The position numbers were made by a program, and so were the translations under genes. The notes beneath the pieces are model-generated. The model was given only the letters and a program-made list of their open reading frames with translations. It ran no database searches and had not been told where the DNA came from. Positions 43,825 to 52,181 of a DNA stretch of 64,000 nt are shown here, piece after piece; position 1 is the first letter of the stretch; each line of letters starts with the position of its first letter. This DNA comes from Solimonas sp. (GTDB lineage Bacteria; Pseudomonadota; Gammaproteobacteria; Nevskiales; Nevskiaceae), in assembly GCA_030149365.1 (NCBI GenBank), contig JASBRP010000030.1:1-64000 (forward strand), in the 5' to 3' direction.

Positions 43825-44939
43825 TCGCTGTCCCAGGGAGTGCCGCTGAAGTAGTAGCGCAGGCGCTGGGCGGCTGTCACCGTTCGCGGTTGTGCGATGG
43901 CGGTGTCGATGGGCGCAAGCGATGCCGCGCTGCGGCGTTGCAGCAGGCCGGTGATGCCGGCGCCCAGGCGCTGGCCGATGCGCTGGCGCACATCCGGCGG
44001 CAGCGCCTCGAAATCACGCTGCAGCGTGGCCAGGCAGCGGGCGCGGTAGCACACGGCCGGCAGGTCCGGGTAGTCGATGCCGCCATAGGTTCCGCAGAAG
44101 CGCTTCTGGCCGGCGGCGACGGCGGCGGCGTTGTCGTGCAGGTATGGCAGGTAGGCGGCGCCGATGTCGGCGAACAGGCCGTCCCAGGCGGAATCGGAGA
44201 AGTCGCCTAGCTCCGCATCGCTCCAGTGTTCACTGCCGGCATTCCAGACCCGCGACACCCAGGCCCAGACGCGCGGGGCCTGCGCGGCCATCAGCGCGGC
44301 AGGGCGCGGGTCTTGCGCATAGTGGCGCAGCATGGGGCCGCACCAGGCGATGTCCACCAGGCTGGGGCGATCACCGAGCAGGTAGCGGCGCGTTTCGAGC
44401 AGGGCTTCCAGCCAGGCCAGCGCCTGCGGATACAAGGCGGCGATGGCGTCGAAGTTGGAGGCGCGCACGCCATCGCCGCGCAGGAAGATGCGCTGTTGGC
44501 GCTTGCGGAAGTACAGGGCCATGCCGGCGGCGGGATGGATGGTGCCGCGCGACAGCTCCTCGCCCAGGCGGCTGCCGAGGTAGCGGGCGTTGTCCGGCCA
44601 GGCCCAGCGCCAGAACATGGCGGGGCGCCACTGCCACTCGTCGCAGTAGTCCTCCACCAGGGTGGAGAGGAAGGCGCGATAAGGGTCCTGCGGGATCAGC
44701 GAGCGCTGCGGGTGCTCGGCATCGAGCCAGCGCAGCAGCGGCGTGCTGTCGTAGAGCCAGAGGCCGTCGTCGCGGCGTACGGCGGGCACCTTCATCCAGC
44801 CGGTGTTGGGGAGGACCTCCTTCAGCAAGGTGTCGCTGGAGACCGGCACGCGCTCGTAGGCAACGCGCTTGGTGCGCAACGCGCACTCCAGCTTGCCGCT
44901 GAAGTAGGAGACGTCGGAGAGGTAGACGCGGTAGCCCAC
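43821..44939 (-). CDS. Glutathione S-transferase-like protein (second of operon)
   Basis: 372 residues. N-terminal GST domain with YFSGKLECALRTKRVAYERV and AVRRDDGLWLYDSTPLLRWL, C-terminal LLGDRPSLVDIAWCGPMLRH. The active-site loop has SYFSGKL in place of the Ser-Tyr seen in the third gene. It is a paralogue of its two neighbours and also carries the long C-terminal extension. It is 3 bases after the first gene, and its end overlaps the next gene. Confidence 0.85.
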   Translation of the reverse strand: MGYRVYLSDVSYFSGKLECALRTKRVAYERVPVSSDTLLKEVLPNTGWMKVPAVRRDDGLWLYDSTPLLRWLDAEHPQRSLIPQDPYRAFLSTLVEDYCDEWQWRPAMFWRWAWPDNARYLGSRLGEELSRGTIHPAAGMALYFRKRQQRIFLRGDGVRASNFDAIAALYPQALAWLEALLETRRYLLGDRPSLVDIAWCGPMLRHYAQDPRPAALMAAQAPRVWAWVSRVWNAGSEHWSDAELGDFSDSAWDGLFADIGAAYLPYLHDNAAAVAAGQKRFCGTYGGIDYPDLPAVCYRARCLATLQRDFEALPPDVRQRIGQRLGAGITGLLQRRSAASLAPIDTAIAQPRTVTAAQRLRYYFSGTPWDSE

Positions 44940-44942
44940 CTC

Positions 44943-46043
44943 TCAGCGCTCCGCCTTCACGTGCAGCCCCACGCGCTTGAGCCGCACGCCGATGTCGAGT
45001 TGCATGGCCTGCGGCACGCCCTGCGCGGCGGTCCAGGCATCGACACGGCCACGGCCGGCGGCGTCGAGTGCGCCGTAGGCATCGAGCACGCGCTGCATCA
45101 TCCACAGCGTGTAGGGCATGGCGGCGCGGCGGAAGCGGCCCTGGCCCATGGGGAATTCGATGGTGCCCAGTGCGCGCGGCAGGCGCGAGCGGGCGGGTTT
45201 CTGCTTGAGCGCGGCTCGCACCTCGTCGCGGATGCCTTCCACCATCGGGTAGAACTCGCGGAACACCGCGTCCAGCAGCGGCTGCAGGGTTTCCGGGATG
45301 GCGTCGTCAGGCAGGAACTCGCCGCCGCGGACCTGGGGCTGGTTCATGCGCTCGATCCAGGCCTTGAGATGCGGGCGTGGTTCCACCAAGTGCTTCTTCG
45401 GCCAGGGATCGCGGCCGAGGTGACCGTACATCGGGCCGATCAGGCCGAAGTCCGCCACCGAGGGGCGCGTGCCGAACAGGAAGGGTAGGACGGCGAAGTG
45501 CTTCTCCAGCGCGTCGAGCATGTCCTCGGTCCAGCGCTCCATGACGGCGCGCTGCTCGGGGATCACACCGACCGCGGGCAGGTAGCTGCGCATCTTGTCG
45601 GCCACGTAGGCCGCCAGGCGATTCTTCACCGCACGCGGGAACCAGGGCAGCAGGCCGTCGCCGCTGTCGGCCTGGAACAGCTTGTAGTTCTCCGGATAGA
45701 TCCAGCGGTAGTGCATGGCCGGCGGGATCCACCACTCGTCCGCCCAGGCTTCCAGCAGCAGCGCGGCGACGCGCTGGCGCGGGGTGCTCGGGGTGACCGG
45801 CGCCTCCGGGAAGCGCTGCTCGATGGCCTCGGCGATGTCGGTGGTGTCCTGCAGCCACTCACCCTGCGGCGTGACCACCACCGGCATCACGGCGGCGCCG
45901 GTCTTGCGCGGGATCTTCCACATCAGCGTAAGCGCATCCACCGGGCGATCCTCGAAGGGCACGCCCTTGTAGCGCAGGTAGGCGCGGGTCTTGCCGCTGA
46001 AATACGACAGATGCCAGCCGTGCATCACGTAAGGCTTGTCCAC
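44943..46043 (-). CDS. Glutathione S-transferase-like protein (first of operon)
   Basis: 366 residues, the promoter-proximal of three paralogues. Starts MDKPYVMHGWHLSYFSGKTR with the same SYFSGK loop, then VVVTPQGEWLQDTTDIAEAI, helical domain with LFGTRPSVADFGLIGPMYGH. Its start is 56 bases from the operator at 46100, on the opposite side from the DsbA-like gene. Such enzymes conjugate or rearrange electrophiles with glutathione. Three in a row suggests one pathway with different substrates or a multi-subunit complex. Confidence 0.85.
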   Translation of the reverse strand: MDKPYVMHGWHLSYFSGKTRAYLRYKGVPFEDRPVDALTLMWKIPRKTGAAVMPVVVTPQGEWLQDTTDIAEAIEQRFPEAPVTPSTPRQRVAALLLEAWADEWWIPPAMHYRWIYPENYKLFQADSGDGLLPWFPRAVKNRLAAYVADKMRSYLPAVGVIPEQRAVMERWTEDMLDALEKHFAVLPFLFGTRPSVADFGLIGPMYGHLGRDPWPKKHLVEPRPHLKAWIERMNQPQVRGGEFLPDDAIPETLQPLLDAVFREFYPMVEGIRDEVRAALKQKPARSRLPRALGTIEFPMGQGRFRRAAMPYTLWMMQRVLDAYGALDAAGRGRVDAWTAAQGVPQAMQLDIGVRLKRVGLHVKAER

Positions 46044-46099
46044 GTCCCCACTCCCCAGGTTTTACGAAGGTAGCCCTGCCTGCGGCCCTTCCATTGATA

Positions 46100-46114
46100 T
46101 TTACACTATGTAAA
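46100..46114. promoter_or_regulatory. Operator candidate TTTACA-CTA-TGTAAA
   Basis: A perfect palindrome in the divergent region between the GST operon (start 46043) and the DsbA-like gene (start 46159), 56 and 44 bases from the two starts. Same motif as 40414-40428 and the same distance to the minus-strand gene there. Confidence 0.65.
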
Positions 46115-46158
46115 CTACCCTCTGGACACGGTCAAGGACCCTGGAGACCATAGGCCCC

Positions 46159-47412
46159 ATGAATAACGCCACACTGCCGGCCGCCGGCCTGCCGCCCAGC
46201 TTCAAGTCGCGGATCGCCGAGCGCATCGCCGGCTCGCAGAACCTGCTGGCGCGCTGGCGCTCCGGCCCCGACCTGGAGCTGTACTACGAGGCCGGGGACC
46301 CGCACTCCCAGCTCTGTGCCGCACTGGCACGGCGCCTGCTGCCGCGCCTGGGCACCCTGCTGCGCATCCGGCTGGTGCCCACGCCCAGCGCCGAGACCTA
46401 CCCCGAGGAAGCCCGCCAGCGCGCCTTTGCCGCCACCGACGCGGCTCGCCTGGCGCCCTGCCATGGCTTGCCGGTGCCCCAGGCACTGACGCCGGCGCAG
46501 GCCGCGCAGCTGCAGGCCCGATTAGCCGCTGCCGGAGATGGCGCGGAGTTCCTGGCGGCCGAGGAGGCGGCGCTGGCTGAGCTGGCCGCCGGCAGGCCGA
46601 TCAGCGGGCCGGCAGCCGATGCCGGCGCCCTGCAGCGGCTGTTGCAGGCCAATGCCGCGCGGCGGCGAAAGCTGGCGCACTACCTGCCCGCCATGTGGCA
46701 GTACCGCGGCGAATGGTTCTGGGCCCTGGACCGGCTGGAGTTTTTGCAAGCCCGCCTGAGGGCCGATGGCGTGCTGGACGATACCGCGCCGCTGGCGACG
46801 CTGGATGCGTCGCAGCTTCCAGAAGTCCCCGCCACGCCCGGCACGCCGCTGGAATTCTGGTACAGCTTCCGCAGCCCCTATTCCTACCTCGCCGCGGTGG
46901 AACTGCTGCGCCGCCGTGCCACCGGGCATGGCACGGAGCTGCGGGTGCGCCCGGTGCTGCCGATGGTGATGCGCGGCCTGCCGGTGCCCTCGATCAAGCG
47001 CCTGTACATCGTGCGGGACGTGAAGCGCTGCGCCGACGCGCGAGGCATCCCTTTCGGCCGCATCCACGATCCGGTGGGCGATCCGGCGCTGCGACTGCTG
47101 ACGGTGTTCCCGGCGCAGGCGGATGTGGACACGCAGTTGCGCTACTGCGCCATTGCCGGGCAAAGCGTCTGGGCGGAAGGCCTGGATGCCGGCCGCGACG
47201 ATGTGCTGCAGAGTATCTACGAGCGCTGCCGACTGGACTGGGAGCCTGCGCGTGCAAAGCTGGCGCGGGGCATCGACACGCAGTATGCGCAGGACAACCG
47301 CGACGCGTTGTTCGCGGCGGGACTCTGGGGCGTGCCGAGCTTCCGCGCGGGCGACTTCACCACCTGGGGACAGGATCGTTTGTGGATGGTGCAGAGGGTG
47401 TCTGGGGCTTGA
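46159..47412 (+). CDS. Tandem DsbA-like / HCCA-isomerase-type double-domain protein
   Basis: 417 residues. Two kappa-GST/HCCA-isomerase halves: an N-terminal one (about 38-185) from LELYYEAGDPHSQLCAALAR and a C-terminal one (about 215-415) from PLEFWYSFRSPYSYLAAVEL with GLWGVPSFRAGDFTTWGQDR. Normal members have one half of about 200 residues, so this is a duplication or fusion. The first half has DPHSQLC in place of the Ser-rich loop and may not bind glutathione the same way. Opposite the GST operon and under the same palindrome, it probably takes part in glutathione-dependent chemistry. Confidence 0.85.
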   Translation: MNNATLPAAGLPPSFKSRIAERIAGSQNLLARWRSGPDLELYYEAGDPHSQLCAALARRLLPRLGTLLRIRLVPTPSAETYPEEARQRAFAATDAARLAPCHGLPVPQALTPAQAAQLQARLAAAGDGAEFLAAEEAALAELAAGRPISGPAADAGALQRLLQANAARRRKLAHYLPAMWQYRGEWFWALDRLEFLQARLRADGVLDDTAPLATLDASQLPEVPATPGTPLEFWYSFRSPYSYLAAVELLRRRATGHGTELRVRPVLPMVMRGLPVPSIKRLYIVRDVKRCADARGIPFGRIHDPVGDPALRLLTVFPAQADVDTQLRYCAIAGQSVWAEGLDAGRDDVLQSIYERCRLDWEPARAKLARGIDTQYAQDNRDALFAAGLWGVPSFRAGDFTTWGQDRLWMVQRVSGA

Positions 47413-47462
47413 GGGATGCAAGCTGGCATCCGATGCCAGTTCGCTAACCAGCGCCGGACTGG

Positions 47463-47482
47463 ATACCGGCTTTCGCCGGTAT
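47463..47482. repeat. ATACCGGC-tttc-GCCGGTAT hairpin
   Basis: An 8-bp perfect stem with a 4-base loop after the DsbA-like gene, followed by GACGGCATTGTTTG. It resembles a dispersed GCCGGTATGACGG-type repeat and may be its terminator. Confidence 0.5.
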
Positions 47483-47541
47483 GACGGCATTGTTTGAAGG
47501 GCCATGCAGGTTGCTGCGAACGCAGCGAGCCCCGATAGAAA

Positions 47542-48099
47542 CTATTCCGTCACCTGCAGGGGTTGCAGGCTATCCCAGGCCTCTTGCGCCGAGGCTGGCA
47601 GCGCGGTGTCGATTTCCAGTGCCGGCACCCGCAATCGCCCTGCACGTACGCCACCGCCCAGCAAGCGTGCGGGATCGTCGATGAGCCGGCGGTGCTTCTT
47701 GCGGTAGTCGCGGTACTTGTCGCGGCTCACGATGACACCGCCACAGGCGGTGGCGGCACGCAACATCAGGCCGTCGGCGCGCTTGCCGGAGGGCACCTCG
47801 ATGCAATGGCGGGAGTGAGCCAGCAGGCGCTCGTACAGCTCGCGCTCCTCGCCCAGGCGGTAGCGGGTGTTGGCGTCGAAATACAGCACCACCTCGCGTC
47901 CCTGCTCCAGCAGTTGCGCCAGCAGGGTCAGCGGCGCGCGCAGGGACGGCGGCTGGCCGGTCCAGTAGGCCAGGTTCAGCGCGTCGACGAAGATGTGCGG
48001 CGGGCCGGCGAGCGCGGGCGCGGCAGGCGGGCGGGCCCAGGGCAGGCGCAGGGCCAGCCCGCGCCACCAGCCGTGGAGACGAGCGAGCAGCGATTTCAG
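47542..48099 (-). CDS. NYN/Zc3h12a-like ribonuclease-domain protein, no canonical start
   Basis: 185 residues if translation begins at CTG 48099. A basic membrane-like N-terminal segment (LARLHGWWRGLALRLPW) is followed by the PIN/NYN fold: HIFVDALNLAYWTG with the first catalytic Asp, VVLYFDANTRYRL, SGKRADGLMLRAA and GGVIVSRDKYRDYRKKHRRL with later acidic residues. The family cuts RNA. No ATG, GTG or TTG lies in frame between the alcohol-dehydrogenase region and the domain, so it probably begins at CTG overlapping the upstream TGA (CTGA), coupled to that gene. Confidence 0.72.
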   Translation of the reverse strand: MKSLLARLHGWWRGLALRLPWARPPAAPALAGPPHIFVDALNLAYWTGQPPSLRAPLTLLAQLLEQGREVVLYFDANTRYRLGEERELYERLLAHSRHCIEVPSGKRADGLMLRAATACGGVIVSRDKYRDYRKKHRRLIDDPARLLGGGVRAGRLRVPALEIDTALPASAQEAWDSLQPLQVTE

Positions 48100-49154
48100 C
48101 CGGCGTTCGCCTGCGGCAGGGAGGCCATGTCGATCACGAAGCGGTAGCGCACGTCGGATTTCTCCATGCGCTCGAAGGCTTCGTTGATCTGGTCCATGCG
48201 GATCATTTCGCAGTCCGGCAGGATGTTCTTGGCGGCGCAGAAATCCAGCATCTCCTGCGTCTCCGCAATGCCGCCGATCAGCGAGCCGGTGACGCGGCGG
48301 CGGCCGGAGACCAGTGGCATGCTGGAGGTCTCGGCCAGCGGGCCGAGCTGGCCGACGATGACCAGCGTGCCGTCGATGTCCAGCAGCGGGGTGTAGGGGC
48401 TGATGTCGTGCTTCACCGGCACGGTATCGATGATGACGTCGAAGCTGGCCTTGGCCTTCTTCATGGCGTCCTTGTCGCTGGACACCAGCAGGCGATGCGC
48501 GCCCAGGGCCAGTGCGTCGGCCTGCTTGTCGGGCGTGCGGCTGAGCACGGTGACATCGGCACCCAGGCCCACGGCGAGCTTTACTGCCATGTGGCCAAGG
48601 CCGCCGAGGCCGAGCACGCCGACGCGGGTGCCGGGGCCGACCTTCCAATGGCGCAGCGGCGAGTAGGTGGTGATGCCGGCGCAGAGCAGCGGACCAGTGC
48701 GCGCGGGATCCAGGCCGGCGGGCACGCGCAGCACGAACTCCTCGCGCACGACGAGGTACTTGGTGTAGCCGCCGAACGTGGGCTCGCCGGTGATGCGGTC
48801 CTTGCCGTTGTAGGTCTGGGTGTTGCCCTGGCGGCAGAGCTGCTCGTCGCCCTTCTGGCACTGGTCGCACTTCTGGCAGCTGTCCACCATGCAACCCACG
48901 GCCACCGAGTCGCCGACCTTGTAGCGCCTGACCTCGCTGCCCACTGCGGTGACGCGGCCCACGATCTCGTGGCCCGGCACGGAAGGATAGGTGCTCCAGC
49001 CCCAGTCGTTGCGGGCGGTGTGCAGATCCGAGTGGCAGACGCCGCAGTAGAGAACTTCCATCGCCACGTCGTTGGGGCGCAGTTCACGGCGCTCCACGGT
49101 GAACGGGGCCAGGGGCGTGGTGGCGGACTGGGCCGCGTATCCGATGGTCTTCAT
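48096..49154 (-). CDS. Zinc-dependent NADP alcohol/aldehyde dehydrogenase (YahK-like)
   Basis: 352 residues, MDR superfamily. Catalytic zinc Cys in YCGVCHSDLHTARNDWGWS, GHEIVGRV with His-Glu, structural zinc CQKCDQCQKGDEQLC, Rossmann GVLGLGGLGHMAV and ending ERMEKSDVRYRFVIDMASL. Close to E. coli YahK/cinnamyl-alcohol types that reduce many aldehydes with NADPH. Likely aldehyde detoxification. Overlaps the next gene's start. Confidence 0.92.
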   Translation of the reverse strand: MKTIGYAAQSATTPLAPFTVERRELRPNDVAMEVLYCGVCHSDLHTARNDWGWSTYPSVPGHEIVGRVTAVGSEVRRYKVGDSVAVGCMVDSCQKCDQCQKGDEQLCRQGNTQTYNGKDRITGEPTFGGYTKYLVVREEFVLRVPAGLDPARTGPLLCAGITTYSPLRHWKVGPGTRVGVLGLGGLGHMAVKLAVGLGADVTVLSRTPDKQADALALGAHRLLVSSDKDAMKKAKASFDVIIDTVPVKHDISPYTPLLDIDGTLVIVGQLGPLAETSSMPLVSGRRRVTGSLIGGIAETQEMLDFCAAKNILPDCEMIRMDQINEAFERMEKSDVRYRFVIDMASLPQANAG

Positions 49155-49181
49155 GGGCTTGGCTTCTTCTGCAGTGAGAGG

Positions 49182-49204
49182 GGCCGGCCGATCATGGACC
49201 GGCC
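49182..49204 (-). terminator. GGCCGG/CCGGCC hairpin after the phasin-like gene
   Basis: An inverted repeat GGCCGG...CCGGCC with flanking GGGG/CCCC pairs in the 101-base gap between the phasin-like gene end and the alcohol-dehydrogenase start. It may be the 3' end of the phasin-like transcript. No T-run. Confidence 0.4.
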
Positions 49205-49255
49205 AGCCCCGGGAGCTTATCGCAGAAATTCAGGCCCCTGCAGCCGCTGCTGCGG

Positions 49256-49606
49256 CTAAGCGGTCGCGTGCGAGTCCGCTCCGTTGGCGCGGCGACGCTG
49301 CTTCTTCTCCTTGACCTCAGCCTTGCGCGCGGCGGCTGCCTCCTTGTGGGTGGGCGTGGTCAGGTTGGAGAGCTTGTGGCCGATCTGCGCCACGCCGTCC
49401 TTGAGCGTGCGCTGCAGTTCATCCTTGGTGTTGGCCAGCACCTGGGCAGTCTGGTGACCGCCTTCCACGACGACGCTCTTGGCCGCCTGCAGCGTCTGCG
49501 CGCCGGTATGGATCACGTCCTTGCCGTGGGCGCCGATCAACTCGACCTTCCCCTTGGCCTCGGCGACAGCATCCTTGACGGTTTCGACGATCTTGTTGGC
49601 GCTCAT
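49256..49606 (-). CDS. Phasin-like small amphipathic protein
   Basis: 116 residues from ATG 49606, AGGAG 8 bases upstream. Long Ala/Lys/Val-rich helices (MSANKIVETVKDAVAEAKGK, QTLQAAKSVVVEGGHQTAQV, DELQRTLKDGVAQIGHKL) and a basic tail (KAEVKEKKQRRRANG). This fits phasins that coat polyhydroxyalkanoate granules or other cytoplasmic helical proteins. No PHA genes are seen nearby. Function is inferred from composition only. Confidence 0.6.
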   Translation of the reverse strand: MSANKIVETVKDAVAEAKGKVELIGAHGKDVIHTGAQTLQAAKSVVVEGGHQTAQVLANTKDELQRTLKDGVAQIGHKLSNLTTPTHKEAAAARKAEVKEKKQRRRANGADSHATA

Positions 49607-49769
49607 CCTTGAACTCCTGAGTGAATGGAAATACCTGCCGTTTTGCAGGCTCAAGGGTGTAGACCGGCGCCGAGCCCCGGAGTTCAGGGCCCCTCGCCGG
49701 CCCGATTTCCCCATGAATCAGCAACCTGCCGGGTTTTTCCACCGGCGCGGCTCGACAGGCTGGCCAATA

Positions 49770-49788
49770 TGTATCATTGTTTGTTACA
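49770..49788. promoter_or_regulatory. TGTATCA-N5-TGTTACA palindrome over the Rrf2 start
   Basis: The two arms match at 6 of 7 bases. The right arm ends on the A of the Rrf2 ATG (49788). Such a position would block transcription start or translation, suggesting autoregulation. No RBS is visible, so the transcript may be leaderless. Confidence 0.45.
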
Positions 49789-50243
49789 TGAAAAAGGACA
49801 GCAAGCTTTCCTCGGTGCTGCACGTGCTGCTGCACATGGCGCACAGCGACCGGGCCCTGACCTCCGAAGAACTGTCGGGATACCTGCAGACCAATGCGGT
49901 GGTGGTGCGGCGCACGCTCGCCGGGCTGCGCGCATTGGGCTACGTGGAGGCCGCGAAGGGCCCCGGCGGTGGCTGGACGCTGAGCTGCGACCTGGCCCAG
50001 GTGACGCTGCGCGACATCTACGACGCCGTGGGCGCGCCCGGCGTCTTTGCCATGGGGCACCGCGAGGAACACCCGCAGTGCCTGGTGGAGCAGGCGGTGA
50101 ACGAGGCGCTGGACAAGGCCTTCCAGGAGGCCGAGGCCCTGCTGATCGGCCGGCTGTCCGGCGTCACGCTGGCCGATCTCTCCGCCGACTTCAATCGACG
50201 CTACCAGGCGCACCCGCGCAGGAAGACACCTCATGCCCACTGA
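49788..50243 (+). CDS. Rrf2-family transcriptional regulator
   Basis: 151 residues from ATG 49788 (MKKDSKLSSVLHVLLHMAHS). Winged HTH: LTSEELSGYLQTNAVVVRRT, then LRALGYVEAAKGPGGGWTLS. Two cysteines (SCDL, PQCLVE), fewer than the three of Fe-S NsrR/IscR types, so ligand or redox sensing is possible but not an intact cluster site. The start sits on a palindrome. The stop overlaps the next gene by 11 bases, which is likely its target. Confidence 0.87.
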   Translation: MKKDSKLSSVLHVLLHMAHSDRALTSEELSGYLQTNAVVVRRTLAGLRALGYVEAAKGPGGGWTLSCDLAQVTLRDIYDAVGAPGVFAMGHREEHPQCLVEQAVNEALDKAFQEAEALLIGRLSGVTLADLSADFNRRYQAHPRRKTPHAH

Positions 50244-51135
50244 AAATCCCGCCCGCTACGACGCCATCGTCATCGGCGGCAGCTACGCCGGCCTGTCCGC
50301 CGCCCTGCAATTGGCCCGCGCGCGACGCCGCCTGCTGGTGATCGATGCCGGCATCCGCCGCAACCGCTTCGCGAAGTCGTCCCATGGCTTCCTGGGGCAG
50401 GACGGCCGCCCGCCCGAGGCCATCGCGACCGAGGGGCGTGCTCAGTTGCTGGCCTACCCCAACGTGCAGTGGCGCGACGGCAGCGCCGCCACGGCGCGGC
50501 GCGAATCAGGTGGCTTCAGCGTGTCGATGGAAGACGGCGCGCGCCTGGAGGCCTCCTACCTGGTTCTGGCCACTGGCGTAAAGGACGGCCTGCCGCCGGT
50601 GGAAGGTCTGGCGGAGCGCTGGGGGCGCAGCGTCTTCCACTGCCCCTACTGCCATGGCTACGAGTTGAACGAGGGGCGCATCGGCGTGCTCGCCGTGGCC
50701 CCGCACTCGCTGCACCATGCGCTGATGCTGCCGCACTGGGGACAGGTGACCTTCTTCACCAATGGCGCCTTCGAGCCCGATGCCGAACAGCGTGCGGAAC
50801 TGCAGGCGCGCAGCGTCACCATCGAAGCGCGGCGCGTATCGCGCCTGGTGGATACCGCCACGGTGGAACTGGAAGACGGCGCGCGCGTGGTGCTGGATGG
50901 CCTGTTCACCGCCACCCACATGACGATGGCCAGCCCACTGGCCGAACAGCTGGGTTGCGAGCTCGACGAAAGCCCGATGGGACACTACATCCGCACCGAC
51001 GCGCTGAAGCAGACCACAGTGCCCGGCGTCTTCGCCTGCGGCGATGCCGCACGCATGGCGGGCAACGTGGCGCTGGCGGTGGGGGATGGCGCGCAGGCTG
51101 GCGCCTCGGCACATCGGGCAATGCTGTTCGGGTAG
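50233..51135 (+). CDS. Thioredoxin-reductase-like FAD/NAD(P) oxidoreductase
   Basis: 300 residues, two-dinucleotide-binding fold: FAD site VIGGSYAGLSAALQLA near residue 13, redox pair CPYC in VFHCPYCHGYELNE near residue 138, and the second Gly-rich or FAD site GVFACGDAARMAGNVALAVG. The CPYC pair is in the family position, so it should transfer electrons to a thiol partner. It is coupled to the Rrf2 gene. Confidence 0.9.
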   Translation: MPTENPARYDAIVIGGSYAGLSAALQLARARRRLLVIDAGIRRNRFAKSSHGFLGQDGRPPEAIATEGRAQLLAYPNVQWRDGSAATARRESGGFSVSMEDGARLEASYLVLATGVKDGLPPVEGLAERWGRSVFHCPYCHGYELNEGRIGVLAVAPHSLHHALMLPHWGQVTFFTNGAFEPDAEQRAELQARSVTIEARRVSRLVDTATVELEDGARVVLDGLFTATHMTMASPLAEQLGCELDESPMGHYIRTDALKQTTVPGVFACGDAARMAGNVALAVGDGAQAGASAHRAMLFG

Positions 51136-51232
51136 GGGCGCTCTTCGCGACAGGCGGGTAGCGACCTGCCCTACGAATCCTGCAGGAGTTCCGGCGACAG
51201 GATGCCTTCCGCGATCTTCGCGGCGGGTCCGG

Positions 51233-52006
51233 TCATTGGATCTCGAAGTCCTTGGACACGGAGATCGACAGCTCTCCCCCAGGCATCGCGACCACCAGCT
51301 CCGGGTCGCAGAACCCGCGACGCACGGAAGCTGCGGCGGCGGCACAACTGCTGCTGCCGGAAGCGAAGGTGTAGCCGGCACCGCGCTCCCAGATCTGGAT
51401 CTCGATCCGGCGGCGATGGGCGACCTTCACGAACTGCACGTTGGCACGGTTGGGGAAATTTGCATGCCGCTCGATCCGCGGGCCCAGGCGCTCGGCCATG
51501 GCTCGGCTGGGCGCCTCGGTGTGGATGACGCAATGCGGATTGCCGATGCTGACGCCGGTGTAGCGGATCGTCTCGCCGTCAACGTCCATCTTCTCGTCGA
51601 TCACGTCTCGCCTGGGGCCGGCGATCGGTATTGCGGCGCTGTCAAAAGTGACCCTGCCCATGTCGACCACGATCTGCCGCCCGCTATCCCGCACCTGGCA
51701 CTGAACGACTCCGCCCTTGGTTGCCAGGAGGAAGGGCTGATCGGTGACCCGCTTCACGTCCCAGAGGTAGCGCGCAAAGATGCGGATGCCATTGCCACTC
51801 TTCTCGGCCTCGGAGCCGTCCGGGTTGAAGATGCGGACGGAGGGGTCACCATTGGGTGATTGGCCCGGAACGAGGATGCCGTCCGAGCCGACGCCGTAGT
51901 GGCGGTCGCAGATTCGCTGGACCAGCGCGGCGGATGGCGTTTGCGCGGCTTCGAACTCGACTACCAGATAGTCGTTTCCGAGCGCTTGGTACTTGTGGAA
52001 TTTCAT
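51233..52006 (-). CDS. Diaminopimelate-epimerase (DapF) homologue, catalytic cysteines lost and C-terminus frameshifted
   Basis: 257 residues. The DapF fold is clear: KYQALGNDYLVVEFE, DRHYGVGSDGILV, FNPDGSEAEKSGNGIRIFAR, VSIGNPHCVIHTE, ERGAGYTFASGSSS. The two catalytic cysteines are replaced by serine: Ser70 in KSGNG and Ser216 in FASGS. The chain stops at DFEIQ, but one base further the family's C-terminal MTGPAAKIAEG continues to 51171, so a single-base loss in CAAATG to CAATG is likely. Probably an inactive paralogue or decaying gene; a functional dapF should exist elsewhere. Confidence 0.8.
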   Translation of the reverse strand: MKFHKYQALGNDYLVVEFEAAQTPSAALVQRICDRHYGVGSDGILVPGQSPNGDPSVRIFNPDGSEAEKSGNGIRIFARYLWDVKRVTDQPFLLATKGGVVQCQVRDSGRQIVVDMGRVTFDSAAIPIAGPRRDVIDEKMDVDGETIRYTGVSIGNPHCVIHTEAPSRAMAERLGPRIERHANFPNRANVQFVKVAHRRRIEIQIWERGAGYTFASGSSSCAAAAASVRRGFCDPELVVAMPGGELSISVSKDFEIQ

Positions 52007-52181
52007 GGTCCGGGTTCTGCGCGATGCCTGGATGGAACCGGTGCATTTGAGCACTCGGGAGAGGGCTGTCGCAATCGCGCAAGCCTTTGATCCGATCCCG
52101 TGTCAGCGCCCTTCAGACATGGGGCGGAAGCGCTTGCGCCGTGGCCCGTTGAAGATTCGCCCCTTCGCATGTCTCGCAAAC

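Noticed and set aside
48100..48894. Upstream extension of the NYN frame to 450 residues
   Set aside because: Composition is that of an out-of-frame reading of the zinc dehydrogenase (many Arg, Ala and Pro) with no family features.
51171..51240. Programmed frameshift in the DapF-like gene
   Set aside because: There is no slippery heptamer or stimulating structure at CAATGA; a simple base loss explains it.
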